A stretch of 64,000 nt of DNA from Triticum aestivum. Taxonomy: Eukaryota; Streptophyta; Magnoliopsida; Poales; Poaceae. Position 1 is the stretch's first letter. Every line of letters starts with the position of its first letter. The stretch spans positions 187,769,716 through 187,833,715 of the forward strand of contig NC_057794.1 of the NCBI RefSeq assembly GCF_018294505.1. The letters are read 5' to 3'. The notes under the pieces are model-generated. The model made no database searches. It was given only the letters and a program-made list of their open reading frames with translations, and was not told where the DNA came from. The position numbers and the translations under genes were made by a program. Shown piece after piece: positions 1 to 9,945 of the stretch.

Positions 1-614
1 ATGTGATGGGAACAAGGTAAAGATTAATTGATGGCTTTGGTTTCGAGGCCCGAAACGGCTCCCGATGAGTTTAGCGGAACATAAATTTCAAGTACTACTA
101 CACTGCTCAAATGCGTAAATATTATGTTACTGTCAAAAATTGGCACAAAATACGAAGGAGACCAATGGAAGTACTACTAGCAACCCACGATTTAACTACT
201 CGCATGCGCGCAGTGGAGTAATAATGTCTTTCTTCCGCCCTCACGTCCACTCAATTTGCATGCGCTGTATTAATTGACCATCAATGAAGTGAACGACTTT
301 ACACGCGTCAAATTATCACATGGGGTGGATCTTGGTACAAAATTGCGTCCGCCCGTGTACCCGCGTGTGCGTGCGAGGAATGAGTGCGTGCATGGCGTGC
401 GTGCACATCTTCGCTTCGTGCATGTACCGCCAGTATGGCTCAGGGAGGACGAGTACATTCTTCTGGAACCAGCAGCACGTCACTGTGATCAATCCACGCA
501 AGGAGGTCGCGACAACGCCTACACATGTGCCACGTGGCTTCATGAACTGTAAGAGAGACACTGTGTAGCGTGCCATTGGTATTCTAATTTACGTGTTTTG
601 CACATACTCGAAGT
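1..614. other. Intergenic or CACTA-internal DNA, no gene seen
   Basis: Only short overlapping ORFs occur here, on both strands (for example near 274-576), without recognisable domains, codon bias or plausible splice context. If the inference that a CACTA element covers 1-17420 is right, this is interior transposon sequence. Nothing functional could be supported. Confidence 0.4.
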
Positions 615-1279
615 ACTAGTAAGGTACACGTGCATTGCACGCATCAGATTTTGCAACCAAATTATGAATAAATACCACACTATAGCATGTAAGCTCTGAG
701 TCATATATGCCTGATGTAGCCCTTCGTTTAATTCTTATAGTTCATCTCATTCAAAATCAATTAGTTTTTATAAAAAAGCTAAGAACACGGGAACAGGAAA
801 AACATGGGATTATAGTGGAATATCATCTTGAATCCTACAGGATTGTACGAGTGTTTGATTGTGCATAGAAAAAACGCAGAATTCTTTCAAAGAGGTTTGA
901 GTGGATGGGATGTTTCCTATGAAATCTAGTGCAAATGAATCATATGGAAAAATTCCTATGGTTTACAATCCTACGAATCAAACAACCAAGATAGGAAAAA
1001 TTCCTAATGATTAGAATCCTCCAAAATTCCTTTGAGAATCCTTTGAATCAAAGAAGCCCTTATTCTATTTTATGATTCATGGAATTGTGCATTGTAAAGC
1101 ATAAAAGTAAAAACAAATAATGGCAATTCAACTAGAAAAAGTTTGGGCAATTATGATACGGAAGATTCTAGAACAAAAGAGATCCACTGTTGTTTTGAGG
1201 TTTGTGCATTATGCTTAATTTCAACCATGGAGTCTGCTAGATTGTACATGTGGCAAAATCCGGTGGGGGCTAGAAGATG
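615..1279 (+). repeat. Left arm of a large inverted repeat (foldback-like)
   Basis: This segment is the reverse complement of 9564-9945 with some divergence. The outer end reads ctagtaaggtacacgtgcat and the inner part contains ctagat-gtacatgtggc. The left arm is longer because it carries a 278 bp insertion (783-1060) missing from the right arm. Before the LTR element at 2432-9563 inserted, the two arms would have flanked only about 1.2 kb of spacer. A foldback or long-TIR non-autonomous DNA transposon of roughly 2.2 kb is the simplest reading. The superfamily is undetermined because no clear target duplication was seen. Confidence 0.75.
783..1060. mobile_element. MITE-like insertion within the left arm
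   Basis: Aligning the two inverted-repeat arms shows these 278 bp only in the left copy. The empty site in the right arm reads (reverse complement) gctaatctatttta. Here the insert is flanked by taa on the left and tat on the right, a near 3 bp duplication as expected for PIF/Harbinger-type insertion. The interior is rich in aattcct / gaatcc motifs and ends in ctttgaatcaaagaagccct. No convincing terminal inverted repeats were found, so the class is uncertain, but the insertion polymorphism between arms is direct evidence of mobility. Confidence 0.55.
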
Positions 1280-1372
1280 GTGCGAGGGGCCGAGTGGAGG
1301 AGACTATGAAGGAATGCACACGTGCGAGATTGATATTTAGAGAGAGAGGGCGAACACGTGCGCTGATGCGCG

Positions 1373-1564
1373 CAGTGGCGGAGCCATGAAAAATAAATGA
1401 GCTAGGGGGCCAAGCATTGCTAATCCTTTATGAGGAGGGTCAATTCATGAACTTAAACCATTTTTAGCAGGAATTGTCTAATGATCACATTCATATTAGC
1501 CTTGATATATAGTGATGTTAGGGGGAGGGGGCAGGGCCCTTACTGCCCCCTGTCTTCGCCATTG
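1373..1564. mobile_element. Short MITE candidate with cagtggcggagcc-type ends
   Basis: The left end cagtggcggagcc and the right end, read in reverse complement as caatggcgaagac, match at 10 of 13 positions. The interior is AT-rich with a G-rich block near 1517-1540. Grass genomes contain many small non-autonomous elements with cagtggcggagcca termini, so this resembles a diverged member. No clean target duplication flanks it, which limits confidence. Confidence 0.45.
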
Positions 1565-2426
1565 TGCACGCGTCTGAGAGATGAAGCGGAAGGCATGGAT
1601 GATGAGAGGGGGACGTTGGATACATAATTAATGTGGGTGTATTAGCTATATATGTTAATCCTATATAGAGAGGTATAGATTGATCGATGTGGATGTGGGA
1701 AAGAGGGTGAGACCTCACTGGATATATCGATTGATCAGTTTGTGTGCAAAACTATGAAAGACCTAGCTATATACACACATACATAGAAGAACATCGATCG
1801 TTGAACATGCACACGTGAGAGATAAAGAATGCCCGATATGATGGAGAGGGGGATGTGTGTTGGTGTGTGCCTTCATGGGAGACCGACCTAAAGAAAAAGA
1901 TTGCATGCGTGCGATGGATAATGCCAACTGGTAGTGTGTGTGCATGCATGCACGAGAGAAGGTTAGTGGTACAATTATAAAGAGAAGACTACTATGTGGG
2001 TGTAAAAGAATTGCTGAACAAGTGAGGTCACAATCAATGTAAAGTTGAATTCAAATATTTGAATAAGAGATCCTGATGTTTGAAACCCATGCATGCATGA
2101 ACATAACGGAGATCTGCGCGGTGTGGTTTGGAAACGAGCATGTTGTAATGTATACACATTGAACAAGGTCAGACTGATTTGAATTTGAGGTACCGATGGC
2201 AGACATCATTTGGCCACGTCGCATCCGTGCATGGACACACTATTCTAATTGGAGATGATGGGCGGCTTTTGCATCACATATCTATATCTATACCCCTATA
2301 TATATAGTATTTTATAAATTTTTTATATTGTGTGCGGGTAACTTTAACTTTGAAAGACGGTCGTTGGATGAGGCGAATCCGATGGTCCAAAGATGGAAAA
2401 TTTGAGCACTACTGGCCGTTGGATAT
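1565..2426. other. Spacer between inverted-repeat arms, no gene seen
   Basis: This AT-rich stretch has scattered ga-rich and tgca-rich simple sequence and short minus-strand ORFs with no recognisable content. It is the spacer of the foldback-like structure, interrupted at its right edge by the LTR retrotransposon. Confidence 0.4.
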
Positions 2427-2431
2427 CATCT
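2427..2431. repeat. 5 bp target-site duplication, left copy (catct)
   Basis: catct lies directly before the LTR start tgtcgg at 2432, and the same catct follows the other LTR at 9564-9568. A perfect 5 bp duplication is what LTR-retrotransposon integrases generate and fixes the element boundaries. Confidence 0.9.
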
Positions 2432-3543
2432 TGTCGGTGGGGACGACACCTATGGGATCACAAGAATCCCTACTGTGGTTGGCAGGGCGCGGGGTCGTGA
2501 GAAGAGCGGATCTAACAAGTAGCACACGGTTCGTTTATCCAGGTTCGGGCCGCGAGGATGCGTAAAACCCTACTCCTTCTTTGGTGGATTGTATATCTGT
2601 GTTCTTGAGCTAGCTATGGGGCGTGAGGAGCCCCAAAAAGCCGAATCCTTCTCCTGGTCGCCTCGGGCCTCCTTTTATAGAAAAAGGGGTGGCCACAGTG
2701 GCATACAGGAGGTGGAAAGGGTACAATGATGTGAGGTTATCCCTCGCATTACATGACAAGGCGCATTTAATGCGTCTTGCTTAGGTGTCCTTGCTTTATC
2801 GGGGACGGGGGAGAGATCTGTCTCGTCCGTCGCCGCTCCTTCTTGTGTCGACACGCGCCCTCGCCAGCGACGCCTACGATGCCACATAGGTAGGCAGGCA
2901 GCTGAGGTGGCGCAGTGGTGGGTCTTCACGAAGATCTGCATGCCGCCACGTAGGTGCTTGCCCAGCTGGTTGGGTCGGTAGCTGCATGCATGCGGTGGTG
3001 GATGTTTAGTCGGCGTGGGCCTGATGGTGGCCCCGCGGGTGTCCTCGGTAAGGGCCTTGCCGGGGCCCCGACAAGGGTCTTGCCGGGGCACCTGCTGTCA
3101 TCCCCGGCAAGGCGCTTGCCGGGGGCCTTGTGGTCTTCCTCGGCTGGTATCCCGCCAAGGGTTGTCGTCTCCTTAGTGCGTACCTGATATTGAATGTCTT
3201 CACAAAGATCTGCATGTCGCCACGGGGATGTCTTCCGAATCCTTGCCCTTTGGGGGCAGTGGACTCAAGGGTGATTTGCTCCGTAGGCGCGAGACGAGTC
3301 GCCGCGGTAAGGGTCTTGCCGGGGCTGCTAGAACTGTCTCCAAGCAAGGATCTTGCCGGGGGAGTCCGCTTCGTCCCCTTTGCTCTTCGTGGTCTTGGCC
3401 TTGGCATCATAGTTCCCTTGAGCTTCGTTCTTACCCTGGCTCACCTCCCTTGCCTTGCTTCGTGTGGTGGTGTCCGTGGCTCAGACTGCCCGTGCACAGT
3501 TATAGGGGTACAAAAAGTGTACCCCTCTTTTTGTACACCGACA
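2432..3543 (-). repeat. 3' LTR (minus) of the antisense-gene element
   Basis: The 1112 bp direct repeat partner is 8452-9563. Inside it are several copies of cttgccgggg (about 3055-3360) and a duplicated segment cttcac-aagatctgcatg at about 2935 and 3197, which look like repeated U3 regulatory motifs. At the edge (3508-3517 and 3527-3536) gtacaaaaag and ctttttgtac form a perfect 10 bp hairpin. By eye the two LTRs differ by a few percent, so the insertion is not very recent. Confidence 0.9.
2681..2690 (-). promoter_or_regulatory. LTR TATA box (minus strand), copy in left LTR
   Basis: ccttttatag on the plus strand reads ctataaaagg on the minus strand, a canonical TATA box. The same sequence is at 8691-8700 in the other LTR, where it would drive the genomic RNA. 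It is independent evidence for minus-strand orientation. Confidence 0.7.
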
Positions 3544-3563
3544 TGAGCCCCCGGGCCTGGGCC
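3544..3563 (-). other. Polypurine tract region of the minus-strand element
   Basis: Directly inside the left LTR the minus strand reads ggcccgggggctca before tgtcgg. The G-rich run is in the position expected for the plus-strand-DNA primer. The related element at 41699 has the very similar gggcctgggggctat at the same place. Confidence 0.6.
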
Positions 3564-3960
3564 ACACATAAGCGTAACGAGTTGTTGGGCTAGGCCCAAA
3601 AATGGTGCGCGGGCAGGCGGGGCGGTTTTTACCGGGGTAAGGTTCTTCGCGCGCTGCGCTTCCCACGACTCCCGCGTGTGGCGCGTCGTGGGGAGGCGCG
3701 TGTGACGTGGGCAGCATGCGTGGGTTGGTTCCCGCGGGCATGCGTCACACCACAGTTAATGTGAAAGGAGGCGGCCCGTGTTTTCCCCCATAAGAAAGGA
3801 ATAACCGCGGGCGCGCTGCTCACTTTCTTCTCTTTCCTCGTGCCTTTTCCAATCTCAGAGCCGCTGTTTCCTCTCTTCCTTCCTTCCTAAGCTTCCGCCA
3901 TCGCCCGCCGTCGTTGCTTCGCCATCCCCCTTCCTCAGCCCTCTAAACTTCTTGGTTGCC

Positions 3961-6900
3961 ATGGCATCCAAATCCGTCAAGGGCAAGGGGGTAGCTAAGG
4001 GCGCTGGGACTGTGGAGCCGCCAGAGAGCGCGCTGTCGGGGGACCGGACGAAGTCCGCCTTTTTATTCCCCTCGAAGGTTGATGTTCAAGAGCTCCGGGC
4101 CTCCTTCAGGCCCCTATGGGGAGCGAAGACGGGGTGAGAGAATTCGGGACAACCGGCGACACCCGTCATTCCTGCCGCTTGCGCCGATCCTGCTCCAAAT
4201 CGGTATCCCTTTTTCGTCGATTATCTTTCTTGCAGGTTATGCCCCCCTTTCTCCGATTTCTTATGCGACATTATGCACACCTTCGGCTTTCGCCTCTTGG
4301 ATTTTACTCCGAATGCGGTGGCGTGCATGGCTTTCTTCGCGCATCTTTGCGAAGGCTTTGCCGGGGTGCAGCCCAACACGGCGCTCTTCCGCCATTACTT
4401 CTTCCATCGGATCCAGCTGGGAGGTGCCATCTCTGGTTGCGTCACCTGGATCCCAAGATCCAAGGGGGCGTACCCGGACGGTGCCGTGAAGGAGAGGTGG
4501 GAGGAATGGCGTGGCCGGTGGTGCTAGATTGAGGATGAAAACCCGCCGGAATTCTGCAAGGTCCGCCGAGTGCCGCCGGTCCATGGCAGCGATTGGAGCG
4601 ATGTCGGCGCTGCCAACGGGAGGCTCACTGTTGCCACTACTAGGATTCTCCGGCTCACCCGAGCCGGACTCACCCTTGAGATGATCGGGGCGTACTTCAT
4701 TCGCCGCCGGATCGCCCCGTTGCACAACAAGGGGAGGCCAGCTTGGCTCTTTACGAATCCGGCTAACATTATGCGACTCTGCCCCGGCCTTGATCACAAC
4801 TTCACAGTGCTAGCGCATGCCCACTTTTGCCAGCGGCTTTTCCAGCTTGATGTGGGTCGCGATGGCGAGGTCGAACGGACCGGCAAGGCCGCGAGGGCTG
4901 CCGCAAAGGTTGGCAAGGCCCTCAAGGGGGCGTTTTTCAAGCTGCCAGCGGGGGTGGTCCCGTTGTGCAACAATTCACGTCGGTCCGAGGTCATCGCCAT
5001 GATGCTGGACTGTAATGCGCACGGCCCTGTCCCGAGCTGGAAGGAGCCGAGGGACGCGGATGTGCAGCAATTCTTTGACACCCTGATCGAGGTGTATGTC
5101 AATGCTGACGCCGAGCGGTGGCTTGTCATGGACACCACCCAGGCAGAGCTGGACTACATCGCCACTAGGGAGAGGGAGGCACAGCTTGCCATGGAGGCCG
5201 GCAGCGTCGGGGGTGTGGAGGACAAGGCCGCAACGGCTGCGGAGGAAGAGGAGCTCACCCGGTGGGCGGCGGCCTCCGGGAAGGTCAGCAGCGCCGACAC
5301 TGGAGCTCCGCTCATTGAAGACGCGGCCGACGAGTCGTCGTCGTTGTCGGAGGTGGCGGCAGGCTCGACGCCAACCAGGGGAAGAGGGCGAATCCTGCGG
5401 CGGGTTGGCTCCGGCGAGCCGGTCCGGCCCGGCAGGGCTACGCGGCCTCAACTGACCCTGGAGTGGTCTGGGCGTCACACGAGGGCCATGGCAGCCAAGA
5501 GGCTGATGAAGGCCATTGAGAAGAAGAAGACAATAGCCCCTTCCTCATCTGGGCGCGCACAAACCCCGCCGTCTTCGCCTCCTCCGGCAGATGTCGACTC
5601 GGATGTTGACGCGGAGGTCACTTTTGATCTCGAGCCTCTCAGCCCGAAGAGGAAAAGGAAAGTGGTGGAAGAGGAGGAGGTGGATGACTAGTAAGTACTC
5701 CGTTCCTTACTGCCATTTCCATTCCTCTGAATTAAGTCACTCATCTTGATCCGTTTTTTCTTTCGCAGGGATGCAGAGACGTTGGCCCATAGGGTGAAGA
5801 GGGCGAATGCCTCGGCGAGCAGTCAGCCCCCAGCTGGGGCTTCAAAGACGCCACTGGTGGTGTTGAGCAGCCCGGACAGCAGCCCCCGGCACAGCCCCCA
5901 GCGTAAGTTCGTCACCCTCCTCTTATTCGACATGTGGTAGGCGTTCGATGCTATGGTTTTGACCTTGTCGGGTTTGCAGGAGGGGAGCGGCAGCAGGAGG
6001 AGCCGCAGAGGGCTACCCCCAACACACCACCCCCATCGACTACGCCGCCGCGAGGGGCGTCCCCGGCAAGGGCATCGAGCACGGAGCCCACACCCATGGA
6101 GGAAGAGGGGAACTTGGGCGCTGGTGACTCTGCCATGGCGCCGGATGCTGGCGGGGAGGGGACTTCTGCTTCACAGCCTGGCACTGGTGAGTCGCCTGTC
6201 CTCCGTCTCTATTTTTCCCTTATTCTTTTTCTTGGCTTCAATGCTCCCATTACTACCCAGGCCCTCCTTCAATAGGTATGGAGGACGTGGATACTGTTGT
6301 TGGGAACATTGCTGAGGAGGCCGCCAGGGATGCTGACGAGGTCGCCGCTGATGAGGCCGCTAAGGATGCTGCCGAGGACACCGCCGCGGGGCCGCCAAGG
6401 CGACCGGCGAGGCTTCTGCCGAGGGCGCCAACGGTGGGCCTGCCGGGGAAGCCGGCAAGGCCACTGCCGAGGAAGAGGTGGCTGATGATCAGCCTCCCGC
6501 CTCCTCAACCTCGGGCCCCCGCAGATATCTGAAGGTGGGCGACGATCTTTTCGTCCATCTCCCAGGGGCGTCAAGTTCCCGGGCGCCCGCTGAAGGGGAA
6601 GTCTTTGACGGCGAGGTGCTTGCCGCCACTGGGCTCGAGGTTTTCGGTGAGCCGGGCGTTGGTGGTGATGGTTCTCCAGAAGAGCAGCTTTTCCGTGCTA
6701 TGGGGGCCAACTTCCGAAAACTCTAGGCGCTCTACCGTGTCCGTCTGGACAAGGTTAAGTCCAGGACGGCAACGGTGGACCAGGCGGAGGTGGATTTCAA
6801 GGTGCGCATTGCTGAGACGCAGACCTGGTTCCACCAGACTCGCAAGGAGTAGACGGCCTTTCAGGAGGAATTGGCCAAGTGCAATGTCGAGCTCACCATG

Positions 6901-7799
6901 AAGATGGCTGACATCGAGAGGGCCCAGGAAAAGGCGGCGAACTTGGCTGCCGCGGCCGAGGCCGTCCGGAACCAGCATCAAGCTGCACTGGATTCCCAGG
7001 AAGAGGACCTCACCGTGCATGAGGCGAAGCTTGCCGCAGCGTTCCGTGGCAAGGATGAGGAGCTCGAGGCCCTTGTCGCGTGGCGGACTCGCGAGCTGGA
7101 GCAGAGGCACAAGGAGGCACTCGATGCCCAGGCTCTGGCCCATGCTGGCAAAGTAAGGGAGTTGGAGGTGGCGTAGGACGAGCTGAAGGAGCAGGCCCTC
7201 AAGCTGTCCAACGAGAAGAGCACGCTCAACAGCGCCTTGGTGGAGGCGCAAGGAGCGGTCATCAGTAGGACTGTGGAGCTCTCCGAAGCACAAAACGCCG
7301 TCAGAGATCTCAAGCTGAAGCTGGTGGATCTCGAGAAGATGTTGTCGGAGAGCAGGGCTCGGGAGGAGACCTTGACCAGGAGTCTGGAGGAGGAGAAGCA
7401 GCTGTGGGCGAACGAGGCCGCCTCCCACCAGGATTATGTGGCGGGTGAGAATAGATGGATCAGCCGTCTGGAGGACGTCGCCGGCAGGGACACCTCGCAG
7501 TTGGCCACCATGGGGATGCCAAACGTGAGGTGCGCCCCTAAGCGCAGCGGGACCGTCAACACCAAGCTGACTCTGTTCTTCGAGGGCGTCCTTGGAGCCT
7601 TGGCTTATCTTCACTCCAGTAGAGCGGCCACATTGGCCGGGAAGCCCGGTGACTTTGCCGGGGGGTCATGACCAAGGTCCTCACCAAGATGGCGTACTGG
7701 AACCCCGACCTCGACTTCGGAGCCGCGATGGATAGCTTGCCAGATGGTATCAGCAGCATCGACGAAATCAAGAGGGTGGAAGGCCAGCGCCGGGATTAG
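3961..7799 (+). pseudogene. Spliced gene antisense to its retrotransposon: Transposase_28-like domain plus coiled coil
   Basis: Exon 1 starts at ATG 3961 (MASKSVKGKG) after a pyrimidine-rich leader. A GT-AG intron (4134-4235) follows, then a domain containing FRLLDFTPNAVACMAFF and GFAGVQPNTALFRHYFF, typical of the 'putative gypsy type transposon' (Pfam Transposase_28) family of grasses. The largest open stretch is 4570-5691 (373 aa), ending in a basic PKRKRK nuclear-localisation-like motif. GT-AG introns are also likely near 5693-5768, 5905-5979 and 6188-6275. The C-terminal third (about 6700-7500) is a long charged coiled coil, and the last stop is TAG 7797-7799. It is broken by TAGs at 4525, 5689 (spanning a splice), 6724, 6850 and 7174, and by single-base shifts in C6 (4242-4247) and G6 (7660-7665). 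The function of the family is unknown. Confidence 0.75.
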
Positions 7800-8432
7800 G
7801 CATCGTGTTCTTCACCTCCGCTGCAAGTTCATGACCAAGAAAAATTTCATCTTTAGTTAGAACCACAGCAATGATGTGATGTAATATAACTCTGCAGTAC
7901 TTTTAATTTCATGCACGTTATTTCCCCGTTCAATTCCTCTTTGTATACGCGCCCTATGTCGATTGGGTAGGCTCGCCGGCGCGGAAGCCCCTAGCGGCAT
8001 TTTGGGGACGGATCCCCATGGGCCTGCTGGGTACGCGTGCTACCAGATGAGCCACCTTTCCATTCTGAACGCGGCCGCTCGAACTTTCGAGCTTGACTCG
8101 AGTCAGAATCGAGAGCGTTGTTGATCATGGAAGGCTACTCTGCCATTCCCGACGCAACCGCTTGAGCTGTTGAGCGGACTTGAAATAGGGAAAGGGCGTT
8201 GCCGATCGTGGGAGAGCCCCCTAGCGTGGAGGTTTCTCATACAAAGGCGTGACATCTCCGGGGGGGAATAACCTCATATAAAAAGGATAGACCAAATAAG
8301 GGTTCAGTGCAACTTAGCTTCTGTTTGTAGTCGCTCGAGCATTGATCTTCCGGCCTCCTTCCCTCTCCAAGAGCCATGAAGACGAAGGAGTGCTGGGCTG
8401 ATTGCTAGAGCCGATTCTCACAACTGCGGACC
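7800..8432. other. Leader between PBS and antisense gene, no gag
   Basis: In an autonomous element, gag would start here on the minus strand. Only short frames without gag motifs are visible. Around 7850-7930 the plus strand is AT-rich and could hold the 3' UTR and poly(A) signals of the antisense gene. Nothing else was recognised. Confidence 0.5.
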
Positions 8433-8450
8433 CTACCTGGCGCGCCAGAG
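8433..8450 (-). other. Primer-binding site (minus strand)
   Basis: The minus strand immediately after the 5' LTR reads tctctggcgcgccaggtagg. A PBS of type tggcgcgccaggtaggg is my recollection for grass gypsy elements, and the LTR at 40042 has the near-identical tggtgcgccaggtaggggt in the same position. The exact tRNA was not identified. Confidence 0.65.
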
Positions 8451-8451
8451 A

Positions 8452-9563
8452 TGTCGGTGGGGACGACACCTATGGGATCACAAGAATCCCTACTCTGGTT
8501 GGCGGGGCGTGGGGTCGTGAGAAGAGCGGATCTAACAGGTAGCACACGGTTCGTTTATCCAGGTTCGGGCTGCGAGGATGCGTAAAACCCTACTCCTGCT
8601 TTGGTGGATTGTATATCTGTGTTCTTGAGCTAGCTATGGGGCGTGAGGAGCCCCAAAAAGACGAATCCTTCTCCTGGTCGCCTCGGGCCTCCTTTTATAG
8701 AAAAAGGGGTGGCCATAGTGGCATACAGGAGGTGGAAAGGGTACAGTGATGCGAGGTTATCCCTCGCATTACATGACAAGGCGCATTTAATGCGTCTTGC
8801 TTAGGTGTCCTTGCTTTATCGGGGACGGGGGAGAGATCTGTCTCGTCCGTCGCTGCTCCTTCTTGTGTCGACACGCGCCCTGGCCAGCGACGCCTGCGAT
8901 GCCACGTAGGTAGGCAGGCAGCTGAGGTGGCACAGTGGTGGGTCTTCACGAAGATCTGCATGCCGCCACGCAGGTGCTTGCCCAGCTGGTTGGGTCGGCA
9001 GTTGCATGCATGCGGTGGTGGAGGTTTAGTCGGCGTGGGCCTGATGGTGGCCCCGCGGGTGTCCTCGATAAGGGCCTTGCCGGGGCCCCAACAAGGGTCT
9101 TGCCGGGGCGCCTACTGTCATCCCCAGCAAGGAGCTTGCCAGGGGCCTTGTGGTCTTCCTCGGCTGGGATCCTGCCAAGGGTTGTCGTCTCCTTAGTGCG
9201 TACCTGATCTTGAATGTCTTCACAAAGATCTGCATGTCACCACGGGGATGTCTCCCGAATCCTTGCCCTTTGGGGGCAGTGGACTCAAGGGTGATTTGCT
9301 CCGTAGGTGCGGGACGAGTCGCAGCGGCAAGGGTCTTGCCGGGGCTGCTAGAACTGTCTCCCGGCAAGGATCTTGCTGGGGGAGTCCGCTTCGTCCCCTT
9401 TGCTCTTCGTGGTCTTGGCCTTGGCATCGTAGTTCTCTTGAGCTTCGGTCTTACCCTGGCTCACCTCCCTTGCCTTGCTTGGTGTGGTGGTGCCCGTGGC
9501 TCAGACTGCCCATGCACAGTTATAGGGGTACAAAAAGTGTACCCCTCTTTTTGTACACCGACA
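8452..9563 (-). repeat. 5' LTR (minus) of the antisense-gene element
   Basis: Same 1112 bp length and tgtcgg...ccgaca ends as 2432-3543. It carries the same TATA box (8691-8700) and terminal hairpin (9528-9556). It is followed directly by catct (9564-9568), the right target-site duplication. Confidence 0.9.
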
Positions 9564-9945
9564 CATCTAGATTCCACCAGATTTCGCCACATGTATAATC
9601 TAGAAGACTCCATGGTTGAACTTAAGCATAATGCACAAACATCAAAACACAAGCACTTCTTATTTGTTCTAGAATCTTCCGTATCAGAATTGCCCAAATG
9701 TTTTTCTACATAATTTGCCATTATTTGTTTTTACTTTATGTCTTACGACGCACAATTCCATGAATCTTAAAATAGATTAGCTTTCTTATAAAAACTAAAT
9801 GATTTTGAATGAAATGAACTCTAAGAATTAAACGAACATCTACATCATGCATATATGACTCAAATCTTTCATGCTATAATGTGGTATTTATTCATAATTT
9901 GGTTGCCAAATCTCATGCGTGCAATGCACGTGTACCTTACTCTAG
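9564..9945 (-). repeat. Right arm of the large inverted repeat
   Basis: This is the reverse complement of the left arm without its 278 bp insert. The outer end reads gtgcaatgcacgtgtacctta. The LTR retrotransposon inserted exactly at the inner edge of this arm, so the first five bases are also its target duplication. Confidence 0.75.

Larger units (their letters stand above)
2432..9563 (-). mobile_element. Complete non-autonomous LTR retrotransposon (minus) carrying a plus-strand gene
   Basis: Two LTRs of 1112 bp each (2432-3543 and 8452-9563), both tgtcgg...ccgaca, are flanked by a catct duplication. Three signals orient the element to the minus strand: a TATA box reads ctataaaagg on that strand in each LTR; a PBS-like tggcgcgccaggtaggg sits inside the right LTR; and a polypurine-type gcccgggggctca sits inside the left LTR. 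No gag, protease, RT or integrase is present in the sense direction. The only coding capacity is the intron-containing gene on the opposite strand (3961-7799). Extra antisense ORFs are known in Tat-lineage Ty3/gypsy elements of plants; this looks like a derivative that lost gag-pol and kept the antisense gene. Mobilisation must have been in trans. Confidence 0.85.

Noticed and set aside
2675..3410. Long minus- and plus-strand frames within the LTR at 2432
   Set aside because: The near-identical frames appear in the other LTR and contain the cttgccgggg repeats. They are LTR regulatory sequence, not genes.
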